Part shown: positions 16,365 to 29,880 of the stretch, piece after piece
Numbering within the stretch: the first letter of the stretch is position 1
Layout: each line of letters begins with the position of its first letter
Origin: Streptomyces sp. A012304
GTDB lineage: Bacteria > Actinomycetota > Actinomycetes > Streptomycetales > Streptomycetaceae
Reading direction: 5' to 3'
Assembly: GCF_026008495.1 (NCBI RefSeq)
Contig: NZ_BQUN01000087.1
Location: 50,657 to 85,059, forward strand
Length of the DNA: 34,403 nt
The notes under the pieces: model-generated
What the model saw: the letters and a program-made list of their open reading frames with translations, nothing else
What the model was told of the DNA's origin: nothing
Databases searched by the model: none
Position numbers and translations under genes: made by a program

Positions 16365-16973
16365 TCAGGCCTGGTAGGGGTGGTTCGCCCGGGCGGCGCG
16401 CAACGCCCGTCCCCACCAGTCGAGTTGTCCGAGCATGCCCTTGGCGGCGCCCTCGCAGACGGTGGCGTCCAGGGGGAGGCCGTCCTCCCCGAGGCCCGAC
16501 CACGGCCCGTGCAGACTGACCTGGTCGCGCACGGTCGTGGCGTGCAACTCGGCGAACACCGTCCGCAGTTGCTCCACCGCGCGGGTCCCGCCGGCCAGGC
16601 CGCCGTAGGAGACGAAGCCGACCGGCTTGGCCTGCCACTCGGAGTGGTGCCAGTCGATGAAGTTCTTCAGAGCGGCCGGGAAGCTGTGGTTGTACTCGGG
16701 CGTGACGACGACGAACGCGTCGGCGGCGGCCAGCCGCGGCGAGACGTCCGCGAGCGCGGCCACGGCCCGCGGGTCGGGTGAGCCGCCCCAGCCGGGCATC
16801 ACCAGGGGCAGGTCGACGCCGGCCAGGTCGACGACGTCCAGCTCCAGATCGGTGTGGTCGGCGGCGACGGTCAGGAACCAGTCGGTGACGGCACGGCCCT
16901 GGCGGCCCTCGCGGACGCTGCCGACGATGACGGCGACGCGCAACGGCGGCGCGGTGAGGGTGGTCGTGGTCAT
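16365..16973 (-). CDS. NAD(P)H-dependent FMN reductase (flavodoxin-fold)
   Basis: The 202-residue cytoplasmic protein has the FMN_red fold. A phosphate-binding loop VIVGSVREGRQGRAV opens it, and PEYNHSFPAALKNFIDWHH with VGFVSYGGLAGGTRAVEQ supplies the flavin-ring contacts. It reduces FMN, quinones, azo or nitro compounds with NAD(P)H. AAGGGGGA precedes the ATG. It is the first gene of a two-gene operon with the MFS exporter, and its promoter overlaps the palindromic operator shared with the divergent TetR gene, a common layout for quinone or electrophile detoxification in Streptomyces. Confidence 0.94.
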   Translation of the reverse strand: MTTTTLTAPPLRVAVIVGSVREGRQGRAVTDWFLTVAADHTDLELDVVDLAGVDLPLVMPGWGGSPDPRAVAALADVSPRLAAADAFVVVTPEYNHSFPAALKNFIDWHHSEWQAKPVGFVSYGGLAGGTRAVEQLRTVFAELHATTVRDQVSLHGPWSGLGEDGLPLDATVCEGAAKGMLGQLDWWGRALRAARANHPYQA

Positions 16974-17047
16974 GGGTGTCCCCCTTGTTCTCCCGGGCCC
17001 CTTCGGGGGCGGGACGGGCCACGCGGTGCGGCCTCACACCGGTAACG

Positions 17048-17085
17048 TACAACGAGCGTTGTAAAAGTTACAACGTCCGTTGTAA
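17048..17085. promoter_or_regulatory. Twin palindromic operator between the reductase and TetR genes
   Basis: Two near-identical palindromes are present: TACAACG-AG-CGTTGTA (17048-17063) and TTACAACG-TC-CGTTGTAA (17068-17085). Their centres are 21 bp apart, two helical turns, so two TetR dimers could bind the same DNA face. A plausible plus-strand promoter, TTGTAA (17059-17064) and TGTAAG (17082-17087) with a 17-base spacer, lies within the sites. The TetR product is the obvious ligand-released repressor. Confidence 0.85.
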
Positions 17086-17119
17086 GTAGGCTCGGGGGAG
17101 ATCGCGGGAGGAGACGGAC

Positions 17120-17806
17120 GTGGGCAGCAGCAACGAGGCGTGGAGGGAGAGGGCGCTGCGCGAGTTCCCGCGCCGCAGGGTGGACAAATGGGTCGCGATG
17201 GCGGGAGCGGCCTGCACGGTCTTCGGACGCGAGGGCTACGCGCGTGCCTCGGTCGACGCGCTCGCGGCCGAGGCCGGCGTGTCGACGCGCACGCTCTACA
17301 ACCACTTCCCCGGCGGCAAGGCCCAGCTCTTCAGCACCGTCGTCACCTGGACCTCCTCCGAGGTGCGGGACGCCCAGCTGGGCATCCTCAGGGCGGTGCT
17401 GGACCCCGAGCGGCCACCCCGCCCCGAGGACCTGGAACGTGATCTCATCGCCCTCGCCCGTGGCTTCGTCGGCCTCATGACGGACTTCCCGAACCACTTC
17501 GCGCTGGTCCGCCACATCCACGCCGAAGCCGACCACGTCCCGGCGGAGGTGCTCCAGGCATGGCGGGAGGCCGGGCCCGAACCGGTCGCCCGCGCCCTGG
17601 CCGAGGCCCTGGAGGGCCTCGCCGCCGCCGGCCTCCTCGACCTGCACGGTGACGCTGACCTGGCGGTCACGCACTTCTCGGGCCTGATCTCCCACACCCT
17701 GACCCTGAGGTCCCACTACGGCGTGCTGCCGCTGCCGAAGGAGGAGACCGAACGCCTCGTCACAGGCGGCGTGGCGGCGTTCCTGCGGGCGTACCGGAAG
17801 GCGTAA
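17120..17806 (+). CDS. TetR-family regulator of the reductase/MFS operon
   Basis: The 228-residue protein has a TetR helix-turn-helix at about residues 24-70 (VFGREGYARASVDALAAEAG, STRTLYNHFPGGKAQLF) and a helical sensor domain of the TetR_C AefR-like type (MTDFPNHFALVRHIHAEADH, FSGLISHTLTLRSHYG). It starts at GTG with GGGAGGAG nine bases upstream. Divergent orientation, an overlapping twin palindrome and typical TetR-efflux gene order support local autoregulation and repression of the FMN reductase and exporter. The ligand is unknown. Confidence 0.94.
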   Translation: MGSSNEAWRERALREFPRRRVDKWVAMAGAACTVFGREGYARASVDALAAEAGVSTRTLYNHFPGGKAQLFSTVVTWTSSEVRDAQLGILRAVLDPERPPRPEDLERDLIALARGFVGLMTDFPNHFALVRHIHAEADHVPAEVLQAWREAGPEPVARALAEALEGLAAAGLLDLHGDADLAVTHFSGLISHTLTLRSHYGVLPLPKEETERLVTGGVAAFLRAYRKA

Positions 17807-17816
17807 GACGCGCCGA

Positions 17817-18060
17817 CCGCGCCGCTCGGCCGGCGGGCCGCCCGGTGCGGTCGGCGGCTCGCGCCGCTCGGTCGGCGGGTCACCCCGTGGGGTCGGCGGC
17901 TCGCGCCGCTCAGCCGGCGGGGCGCACCGGCTCGGTCGGCGGGCGCACCCGCTTGGTCGGCGGGCGCACCCGCTTGGTCGGCGGGCGCACCCGCTTGGTC
18001 GGCGGGGCGCACCCGCTTGGTCGGCGGGCCGCACCCGCTCGGTCGGCCGACCGGCCGGCC
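17817..18060. repeat. Degenerate 21-bp-period tandem repeat between convergent genes
   Basis: The core consists of three exact 21-base units (17934-17954, 17955-17975, 17976-17996), each built as GGTCGGCGGGCGCACCCG plus CTT. A fourth with one extra G (17997-18018) and a diverged fifth follow. Upstream, GGTCGGCGGCTCGCGCCGCT occurs at 17849 and again at 17891, 42 bases (two periods) apart, so the same period runs through about 240 bases. It fills the 300-base gap between the TetR and ABC-2 permease stops. It also contains self-complementary G/C blocks that could act as terminators. Confidence 0.85.
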
Positions 18061-18106
18061 GGCCCCCGGCGGCCCCGTTGCCCGAGGGCCCGTCCGGGCC
18101 GGTCCG

Positions 18107-18913
18107 TCAGCCGTTCACGCCCGTGTAGTGCCGCAGGCTCCATCGCCACAGCAGCCGCGATCCCAGGTACGCCACCACGCCCAGCAGCGGGGAGGCCGCC
18201 GCCAGCCAGTGCGGGACACCGGTGTCGTGCCCGTGGCCGGTCAGGACGGCGGCCGGGAAGTAGGCGACGAACGCCAGCGGCAGGGCGAACGTCAGAAAGC
18301 CGCCGACCGCCCTCGGCAGGACGTTGAGCGGATAGCTGCCGAACGTGCCGAGGAGCTCCTCCAGCCAGCGGCCCCAGTAGTCGGCCGCCGGGAAACGCAG
18401 GGCGGCACAGGCCACCACCGTGAACAGGGCCGCCTCCAGCAGCATTCCGCCGAGGAGCGCCGCGATCAGATACGCGATCCGGCCCGCCGTCCAGTCGAGG
18501 TCGCTGCGGCTGAGCGCGCCCGCCATCAGACCCGCCGCCACCGTCAGGTCACCGATCGCGTTGGTGGGGAAGTACGCCAGCTGGACCTGGCGATGCACCG
18601 GCATCGGGCGGACCAGGTAGGTGTCGATCACACCCTCCTGGATGTGCCGGCCCAGACCGTGCGTCCGGCCCAGGAACAGCACGAACAACCCGTGGGCGAG
18701 CATCCGCGTCGCCGGGATCAGCAGCACGTCCGAGCTGTCCCAGCCGCCCATCCCGGTGAACCGGGACAGCAGCACCGTCGCGAACACGATCACCGACACC
18801 TGCCAGACCGCGCCGATCGCGATCATCATCAGGAACTCGGTGCGGTACTCCAGCTGCGCGCGGAAGTTGAGACGCGTGACGCGCCAGATGATCCGGACCG
18901 CGTTCAACGGCAT
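18107..18913 (-). CDS. ABC-2 type exporter, membrane subunit 2
   Basis: This 268-residue protein has six predicted hydrophobic segments and the ABC-2 permease pattern of the DUF990-like family: RLNFRAQLEYRTEFLMMIAI at the start, then EGVIDTYLVRPMPVHRQV, which is the conserved loop before the third helix, and a final arginine-rich RLLWRWSLRHYTG. Its ATG overlaps the stop of the other permease (TGATG), so it is the last gene of a coupled three-gene operon with that permease and an ATPase. The complex should export a lipid, peptide or drug; the cargo cannot be read from sequence. Confidence 0.92.
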   Translation of the reverse strand: MPLNAVRIIWRVTRLNFRAQLEYRTEFLMMIAIGAVWQVSVIVFATVLLSRFTGMGGWDSSDVLLIPATRMLAHGLFVLFLGRTHGLGRHIQEGVIDTYLVRPMPVHRQVQLAYFPTNAIGDLTVAAGLMAGALSRSDLDWTAGRIAYLIAALLGGMLLEAALFTVVACAALRFPAADYWGRWLEELLGTFGSYPLNVLPRAVGGFLTFALPLAFVAYFPAAVLTGHGHDTGVPHWLAAASPLLGVVAYLGSRLLWRWSLRHYTGVNG

Positions 18914-19719
18914 CAGCCTCCCTGGGAGATCACACGGCGGGCGGCCCGGTACCACAGGAACCGGGTGAACAGCGCGAGCACCACCACCCAGGCCGCCTGG
19001 ATCGCCAACTGCAAGGGCGCGTCGGCCGGCTCGACGCGGCCCACGTACAGCGACAGCGGCACGCTCAGCGTCGCCTGGAAGGGCAGGAATGCGCTCAGCG
19101 TGATGAACCAGTCCGGGAAGAACCACAGCGGCGCGTACACCCCGGACAGCAGGTTCTGCGCGAAGACGAGGATCAGCATCGCCGCGTGGTTGCGCAGCGT
19201 CCAGAAACACAGCTGGTCTAGCGCGAGCATCACGTAGTACAGCACCCACTGGCCCAGCAGCAGGCTCAGCGCGAACACCCCCGCCGCGGCCGCCGAGCGG
19301 GGCGGCTCGACGACCCCGGCCGCCAGGCACACGGCGTATCCGGCGAGCGCCCACGCGAACCCGTACACCTGCTCGCCCAACGCCCGCAGGGCGTAGTAGC
19401 GCTGGGGCGGCAGCGGCCGCAGGTACCAGTAGACGATGGTGCCGAAGTGCATGTGCTGGATGACGGAGTCCCGGCCCGCGAACTGGTCCAGCTCCCGCAG
19501 CCGGGACGCCAGTACGGCCAGCACCGCGTAGGTGACCGCCTGGCCGCGGTCGAGCCCGGCGGTCGTGCCGGACTGCGCGTACAGGCCGCGCCACAGCGAC
19601 GCCACCAGCACGACCTGCACGGTCAGCCGCAGCAGCGCGGCCGTCATCCGGGGCGGGGTGTGCAGCTCACCGAGCGGGGTGACCCGGGCCGCCCGCCAGG
19701 CGTGGAGGACGTCGGCCAT
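18913..19719 (-). CDS. ABC-2 type exporter, membrane subunit 1
   Basis: Also 268 residues with about six membrane segments, this permease pairs with the next one to make a heterodimeric channel. It carries the matching loop HMHFGTIVYWYLRPLPPQRY and SLLLGQWVLYYVMLALDQLC, with LSAFLPFQATLSVPLSLYVG near the end, all usual in this family. Start and stop both overlap neighbours by a single base (TGATG), so the operon is tightly coupled and the subunits should be made in fixed ratio. Confidence 0.92.
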   Translation of the reverse strand: MADVLHAWRAARVTPLGELHTPPRMTAALLRLTVQVVLVASLWRGLYAQSGTTAGLDRGQAVTYAVLAVLASRLRELDQFAGRDSVIQHMHFGTIVYWYLRPLPPQRYYALRALGEQVYGFAWALAGYAVCLAAGVVEPPRSAAAAGVFALSLLLGQWVLYYVMLALDQLCFWTLRNHAAMLILVFAQNLLSGVYAPLWFFPDWFITLSAFLPFQATLSVPLSLYVGRVEPADAPLQLAIQAAWVVVLALFTRFLWYRAARRVISQGG

Positions 19720-20756
19720 CACACGTCCCCGGCCTGCGCGTACGCGGCGCGCATCACGTCCTCCAGGTCGGCCTCGTCGAGGGCGATGTCCGTCACCTCG
19801 TACCGCTCGATGACCGCCTTGAGGGCCTGATGGACGGTGACGCCACGGCTCGCCCCCATCCCCGCCCCCTCGGGCCCCCCGGTCCCGTCGGTCCCCTCGG
19901 GGCCGAAGACGACGCGGGCGCCCTCGCGCCGCAGCACCGCGATGCCCGGCAGGGGCACGACCTCGGCCTGCGGGTCGGCGAGGGTGGCCCGCACCTGCCA
20001 GGTGGAGCCGAACGTGCGGCGGATCTCCTCGAGCGTGCCGTCCAGCACGAGCCGCCCGTGATTGATCAGCACCACGCGTTCGGCGAGCCGCTCTACCTCC
20101 GTCATGTCGTGCGTCGTCAACAGGACGGTCCTGCCGCGCTGCTCGACCTGGTGCCGCAGGAACTCGCGGACCTGTTCCTTGACGACGACGTCCATGCCGA
20201 TCGTCGGCTCGTCGAGGAAGACGACGGGCGGGTCGTGCAGCAGCGCGGCGGCCAGGTCGCAGCGCACCCGCTGGCCGAGGGAGAGATGCCGCACCCGGGT
20301 GTCCCAGAAGGAGGAGAGGTCGAGCAGTTCGTCGAACTCCCGCAGCCGGACGGCGTGTTCGGCCTTGGGCACCTCGTAGATGTCCCGCAGGATCGCGAAC
20401 GACTCGCGCACCGGAAGGTCCCACCACAGCTGGGTGCGCTGCCCGAACACCGCGCCGATGTTGCGGGCGTTGCGCTCCCGGTCCCGGTACGGAACCACGC
20501 CCGCGACGCGCGCCTCGCCGGAGGTGGGGGTGAGGATGCCGGTGAGCATCTTGATGGTGGTGGACTTGCCGGCGCCGTTCGGGCCGAGCAGGGCGAGGAG
20601 CTCACCCGCGGCCACGTCGAAGCCGATGTCGCTGACGGCGTGCTTGGCGACCCGCTGGGGGGCGACCAGGGAGCGCAGGGCGCCGCCGAAGCCGGGCCGG
20701 CGCACGGTCGTGTGGAAGGTGCGGGACAGACCGCGCACCTCGATGCTGCCGCTCAC
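19719..20756 (-). CDS. ABC exporter ATP-binding protein
   Basis: The 345-residue ATPase contains Walker A GPNGAGKST (58-66), a Q-loop region (FGQRTQLWWDLPVRESF), signature LSLGQRVR, Walker B VVFLDEPTIGMD and the H-loop LLTTHDM. The C-terminal 80 residues form an extra domain seen in ATPases that partner DUF990-like ABC-2 permeases. GTG 20756 is chosen because GGAGG lies 8 bases before it. It begins only 40 bases after a strong hairpin ending the beta-galactosidase transcript, so its promoter must overlap that hairpin, lie inside the upstream gene, or be replaced by read-through. Confidence 0.95.
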   Translation of the reverse strand: MSGSIEVRGLSRTFHTTVRRPGFGGALRSLVAPQRVAKHAVSDIGFDVAAGELLALLGPNGAGKSTTIKMLTGILTPTSGEARVAGVVPYRDRERNARNIGAVFGQRTQLWWDLPVRESFAILRDIYEVPKAEHAVRLREFDELLDLSSFWDTRVRHLSLGQRVRCDLAAALLHDPPVVFLDEPTIGMDVVVKEQVREFLRHQVEQRGRTVLLTTHDMTEVERLAERVVLINHGRLVLDGTLEEIRRTFGSTWQVRATLADPQAEVVPLPGIAVLRREGARVVFGPEGTDGTGGPEGAGMGASRGVTVHQALKAVIERYEVTDIALDEADLEDVMRAAYAQAGDV

Positions 20757-20796
20757 TCGTGGAACCTCCGGGTGAGTTGGGGGAGCGAGCGCGCGG

Positions 20797-20832
20797 CCGT
20801 GGCCGGCCGGGTGACGACCCGGCCGGCCACGG
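20797..20832 (-). terminator. Perfect 16-bp hairpin after the beta-galactosidase gene
   Basis: CCGTGGCCGGCCGGGT (20797-20812) and ACCCGGCCGGCCACGG (20817-20832) are perfect inverted repeats around a four-base loop, 22 bases beyond the galactosidase stop. It is the strongest simple hairpin I found in the window and probably ends the sugar-uptake operon. Confidence 0.85.
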
Positions 20833-20853
20833 CGGTGCTCAGTGCGGTCACGC

Positions 20854-24735
<3,882 letters not shown>

Positions 24736-24739
<4 letters not shown>

Positions 24740-25701
24740 TTGGACTCCTCCCCCCTTCCGAAGCCCATGATCTTCCCTTGGAACAGGGTCACGACGATGA
24801 TCAGCAGGGTCAGGATCACCGCGCCCGCGCTGCCCGCGCCGTAGTCCTGGTTGTCGCCGAGGGCGGTGTAGTACAGCTCGACGAGCGGTGGCCGTCCCCA
24901 GGTGGTCTTCGACAGCAGGTTGAAGAACTCGTCGAAGGCCTGGTAGGCGGCGACCAGCAGCAGCAGGATCACGGCCGTCGAGGTCGCGCGCAGCTGCGGC
25001 AGCGTGATGTACCGGAAGGTCTGCCAGCCCGGCTTGGCGCCGTCGATCGCGGCGGCCTCGTACAGCTCGCGGGGGATGTTCTGCAGCGCGGCCAGGAAGA
25101 GGATCATGTAGAAACCGGACTGCAGCCACAGGCGGGCGGTGACGATGACCAGCCAGTACCAGGGCGGGTCGGGGTCGGCGAGCCAGGCGATGTTCTCGAC
25201 GCCGAACCAGCCGAGCACGGTGTTGGCCAGGCCGAAGCGGACGCCGTTGAAGACGGACATCTTCCAGATGAGGGAGGCGGCGACGTAGCTGCACGCCGTC
25301 GGCAGGAAGAACACCGACCGGAAGAACGCCCGCATGAAACGCAGCCGGTTCACCAGCAGGGCGAGGCCCAGCGAGAGCGCCCAGGTGGTGGGCACGATGA
25401 TCGCGGCGAACACCGTGAACGTGCCGAGCGCGCCGGTGAAGTTGTCGTTCTCCAGCATGAACTTGTAGTTGTCGAAACCGACGAACGTGCTGGGGGTGAC
25501 GGTGAAGCGGGCCTCGTAGAAGCTGAGCCAGATGCTCCAACCGATCGGGACGTAGACGAAGATCAGCAGGCCGATGAGGAACGGCCCGGTGAACAGCCAG
25601 AAGTTGAAGGTGCGGTTGCCCCGCAGACCCCGCCGCGGCCTGGCCGGAGTGGCCTTCGCCGGGGCGGGGCGCGCGAGGTCGCGCGAAGTGGTCGTCGACA
25701 T
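24736..25701 (-). CDS. Carbohydrate ABC importer permease (MalF/UgpA-like)
   Basis: The 321-residue protein has a basic, proline-rich cytoplasmic N-terminus (PAPAKATPARPRRGLRG), six membrane helices starting at FWLFTGPFLIGLLIFVYVPI, and the EAA loop ELYEAAAIDGAKPGWQTFRY. YEARFTVTPSTFVGFDNYKF is the usual MalF-type periplasmic segment. ATG 25701 follows the binding-protein stop by 20 bases. Together with the next permease it carries sugar supplied by the lipoprotein. Beta-galactosides are the best guess from the downstream GH2 gene. Confidence 0.94.
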
Positions 25702-25721
25702 GGCGTGGTCCGTCCGGCGGC

Positions 25722-26984
25722 CTATCCGAAGAGCTTCTTGAGCTCGGCGTTGACGACCTTGTCGCACCGGTCGAGCGCGGCCTCCGGGTCACCGTTCTTG
25801 CGGACGGAGTCGGCGAAGACGTCCTCGGTCGCCTTGATCATGGCCTGGGTCCAGCCGATGTTGTCGAAGTGGCCGTAGTCGGTGAACAGCTTGACGCCCT
25901 CGGCCGGCAGACCCGACTTGAGCTTCTCGGCGGACTCGGCGATCGAGGTGCGCGGCGGGATGTGGAAGCCGTAGGAGAGGGCCCAGTCCTCCTGGTACTC
26001 CTTCTGGTCGATCCACAGCCACTTCACGTACTTCTTGGCCTCTTCGGCCCGCTCGCTCTTGGCGTTGACGAACATCGACCAGCCGCCGTTGTAGACGGCG
26101 GGCTTGCCGGCGGCGCCGACCTTCGGGAAGGGGAAGATGCCGAGGTCGTCGCCGAGGGCCTTCTGCATGGCCGGCATGGCCCACATGCCGCAGAACTGCA
26201 TGGCGGCCAGGCCCTGGTTGAGGGCGGACGGGTCCCAGTAGTCGGCCGGGGCGTCCAGGAGCAGGTTGCCGCTGGTGAAGAGCTTGCGCATCTTCTTCAG
26301 GCCCTCGACGACGCCGTCCGTGTGGTAGGCGGGTTCGTTCTTGTCGTTCAGGGTGTCGGCGCCGGCCGCCCAGATCATCGGGCGGATGACCGCCTGGAGG
26401 GTGTTGCCGAGGAAGACGCCCTTGACCTTGTCGGTGGTCAGCTTGGCGGCGGCCTCGATCAGCTCGTCGAGCGTCTGCGGCACCTCGACCTTGGCCTTCT
26501 CCAGCAGCGACTTGCGGTAGAAGAAGAACTGCGGGTCGTCGATCATCCGGACGCCGTATATCTTCCCGTCGACCGTGTGCGAGGCGATGTCGGCCTGGTT
26601 GAAGTCGGCCTTGACCGGCTCGATGATGTCGGTCAGGTCCGCCACCTGCCCGCTTCTGACGAGCTGGATCTGCGGGTGGAATTCGAACAGGTCGGGAGCC
26701 TTGTCGGTGAGCAGGCTCGCGAACAGCTTGCTCTCGAACTGCGAACCGGTGATCCACTGCGTGGTCACGTTCGCTTCCTTGTACGCCTTCGCGTACCGCC
26801 TGATCGCCTGCTCGGTCCCCGCCTCGCCGTAGGCGTGGAAGTACTGGACCAGGCCCGCGCCCGAACCGCCGCCGCCGCGGCCGTTGTTGCTGCCGCACGC
26901 GGCGAGCGTGCCGGCGGCGGCCATACCTGCGGCGGCCCGGAAGAGAGATCGGCGGGACCAGTTGCTGTTGCTCATTGCCGACAT
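25722..26984 (-). CDS. Sugar-binding lipoprotein of an ABC importer (family 1)
   Basis: The 420-residue protein starts with a twin-arginine lipoprotein signal (SRRSLFRAAAGMAAAGT then lipobox LAAC), so it is anchored outside the membrane by a lipid on the cysteine. The mature part has the two-lobed solute-binding fold (VQYFHAYGEAGTEQAIRRYA, PDLFEFHPQIQLVRSGQVAD, AAMQFCGMWAMPAM, YNGGWSMFVNAKSERAEEAK) of carbohydrate-specific family 1. Aromatic residues in those segments are typical sugar stackers. ATG 26984 has AAGGA seven bases upstream. It is the first gene of the importer-galactosidase operon, and its promoter shares a box with the ROK gene promoter. Confidence 0.95.
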   Translation of the reverse strand: MSAMSNSNWSRRSLFRAAAGMAAAGTLAACGSNNGRGGGGSGAGLVQYFHAYGEAGTEQAIRRYAKAYKEANVTTQWITGSQFESKLFASLLTDKAPDLFEFHPQIQLVRSGQVADLTDIIEPVKADFNQADIASHTVDGKIYGVRMIDDPQFFFYRKSLLEKAKVEVPQTLDELIEAAAKLTTDKVKGVFLGNTLQAVIRPMIWAAGADTLNDKNEPAYHTDGVVEGLKKMRKLFTSGNLLLDAPADYWDPSALNQGLAAMQFCGMWAMPAMQKALGDDLGIFPFPKVGAAGKPAVYNGGWSMFVNAKSERAEEAKKYVKWLWIDQKEYQEDWALSYGFHIPPRTSIAESAEKLKSGLPAEGVKLFTDYGHFDNIGWTQAMIKATEDVFADSVRKNGDPEAALDRCDKVVNAELKKLFG

Positions 26985-27063
26985 GCTGACGTCCTTGTCT
27001 CGAGTACGGCTGCGGCTCACACGGCTTCAGCGCCAGAAGGCTGGAATGGCGTTGCGGAGCGGG

Positions 27064-27100
27064 ACGTTAACCTTCGGCTAAGCCTTCGGCAAGGGGTTGG
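27064..27100 (-). promoter_or_regulatory. Promoter of the importer operon with shared box
   Basis: Read on the minus strand: AACCCCTTGCCGAA, with the -35-like hexamer TTGCCG (plus 27087-27092), a 17-base spacer and -10-like TAACGT (plus 27064-27069), about 80 bases before the lipoprotein ATG. The same box with one change (AACCCCTTGTCGAA) sits at the -35 position upstream of the ROK gene. No gene is seen in 26985-27198. Confidence 0.6.
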
Positions 27101-27198
27101 ACGAAGTCTGCGCGAAGCGTTGCGCAGCGTTCGGCATACCGGACGTCAGGGAGCCGCGACGGGGACGGAACGGGGGAGCGCGGACCGGAAGCCGAGGG

Positions 27199-28431
27199 TC
27201 AACCCGCGGTGGGCTGGGGTCTGGTGGGGACGCGCTTGCGCTGCCCGACGGCCTGGAGCGCCCCTTCGAGCGCGAACGTCGCCGCGCCCAGGCAGACCGG
27301 GTCGGTGGGAATCGGGGACAGGACGATCCGGGTCGAGGCCAGCGGGCGGCGCAGCGCGTGCCGGGCGACCGCCTCGCGCACCTCGTTCAGCAGGGGTTCG
27401 CCGAGCCGGGCGGCCACCCAGCTGCTCAGCACGACGACCTCGGGGTTGAGCAGGTTGACCAGGTCGGCGATGCCCGCGGCCAGATAACGGGCGGTGTCGC
27501 GGACCACTTTGACGGCCACCGGATCCTTGGCGGCGACCGCGCGGGCCAGGGCGTCGACGGTGGCCGTCTGGTCCTCCGGGTGCAACAGCGGGCTGCGCGG
27601 GCTGAGTTCACGCAGGTTCTGCATGATCCCGGGGGCGCCGACGTACGTCTCCACGCAGCCGTGGTTGCCGCAGTGGCAGAGCCGTCCGTCGAGCACGAGC
27701 GTGGTGTGCCCCCACTCGCCGGCGCTGTTGCTGACGCCGCGGTGCAGCCCGCCGCCCAGCACCAGTCCGGCGCCGACCCCGGTGCCGAGGTTGACGATCA
27801 CGGCGTCCCCGTGCCCGCGCGCGGCCCCGAACCACAGCTCGGCCACCGCGCAGGCGCGCAGCGGATTGTCCAGGTAGAGGGGGTAGGCGATGTGTTCGGA
27901 GAGCAGATCGAGCAACGGCACCGCGTGCCAGTCCCAGTTGGGCGCGTACTCGGCGATGCCGGTGTCCCGGTCCACCTGCCCCGGCACGCTCACCCCGACA
28001 CCGAGCACCCGGGCCGCCTCGACCCCGGCCTGGGCGACGACGGAGCCGGCGGCCGCGGCGACATGGCTGACGACCTGCTCGGGCCGGCTCTCCCCGGGGC
28101 GCATGTCCTCCTCGGCGCGGGCCAGCACGTTCAGCGCCAGGTCGAACAGCTCCACATGGACGTATGTCTCCGCGATGTCCACGCCGATCAACGCGCCCCC
28201 CGACGCGTTGACGGCGACGAGTCCCCGGGGGCGCCCGCCCGCCGAGTCCTCGAACCCGACCTCCGTGATCATGCGCAGGTCGAGCAGCTCGCCGACGAGG
28301 GTGGCGACGGTGGCGAGGCTGAGGCCGGTGGCGGCGGCCAGCTCCTGCCGGGAGGTGGGGGAGCTGGCGATGATCTGGCGCAGCACCTCGTAGCGGTTCG
28401 CGGTGCGGATGTCGCGTGATGTGCGCTTCAC
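27199..28431 (-). CDS. ROK-family transcriptional repressor
   Basis: The protein of about 410 residues has an N-terminal winged helix (TSRQELAAATGLSLATVATL) and a ROK sugar-binding domain: VDIAETYVHVELFDLALNVL, NLGTGVGAGLVLGGGLHRG, and the zinc motif CHCGNHGCVETY with GEWGHT before it. Such NagC/XylR/Mlc-type proteins repress sugar-uptake genes until a sugar binds. GTG 28431 is favoured because translation begins directly with the helix-turn-helix (VKRTSRDIRTANRYEVL) and leaves a normal leader from the predicted promoter; GTG 28485 would add 18 non-conserved residues and leave almost no leader. It lies upstream of the importer operon on the same strand and probably controls it and itself. Confidence 0.93.
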   Translation of the reverse strand: MKRTSRDIRTANRYEVLRQIIASSPTSRQELAAATGLSLATVATLVGELLDLRMITEVGFEDSAGGRPRGLVAVNASGGALIGVDIAETYVHVELFDLALNVLARAEEDMRPGESRPEQVVSHVAAAAGSVVAQAGVEAARVLGVGVSVPGQVDRDTGIAEYAPNWDWHAVPLLDLLSEHIAYPLYLDNPLRACAVAELWFGAARGHGDAVIVNLGTGVGAGLVLGGGLHRGVSNSAGEWGHTTLVLDGRLCHCGNHGCVETYVGAPGIMQNLRELSPRSPLLHPEDQTATVDALARAVAAKDPVAVKVVRDTARYLAAGIADLVNLLNPEVVVLSSWVAARLGEPLLNEVREAVARHALRRPLASTRIVLSPIPTDPVCLGAATFALEGALQAVGQRKRVPTRPQPTAG

Positions 28432-28499
28432 CGTCTTCGGCCCCCCATCCCTCTCCCTGCCGGCAGGCCGGGCGTGGGTCGGCACCGGCGCGAGGCGTC

Positions 28500-28537
28500 A
28501 GGCTATGGCGTGCCGGAGGGTTCGACAAGGGGTTAGG
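28500..28537 (-). promoter_or_regulatory. Promoter of the ROK repressor with shared box
   Basis: Minus-strand -35-like TTGTCG (plus 28523-28528), a 17-base spacer and -10-like TAGCCT (plus 28500-28505). The surrounding AACCCCTTGTCGAA matches 13 of 14 bases of the importer-operon promoter box, at the same place relative to the hexamers. This is a candidate ROK operator or a shared sigma-factor element. Confidence 0.6.
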
Positions 28538-28584
28538 AAAGGGGGTTTATTAAGTCGCGCACGCCCCGGCTCGCCCGGCAGGGA

Positions 28585-29880
<1,296 letters not shown>

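Noticed and set aside
16970..18034. Open frame through the 21-bp repeats encoding RPSGCAR-like heptads
   Set aside because: The heptads come from the DNA repeat (21 bases, seven codons), and the frame runs antisense through the TetR gene with no start or domain support.
17817..18060. Possible CRISPR array in the repeat tract
   Set aside because: Units are directly adjacent with no unique spacers and no cas genes nearby. The 13-bp tract at 23743 fails for the same reason.
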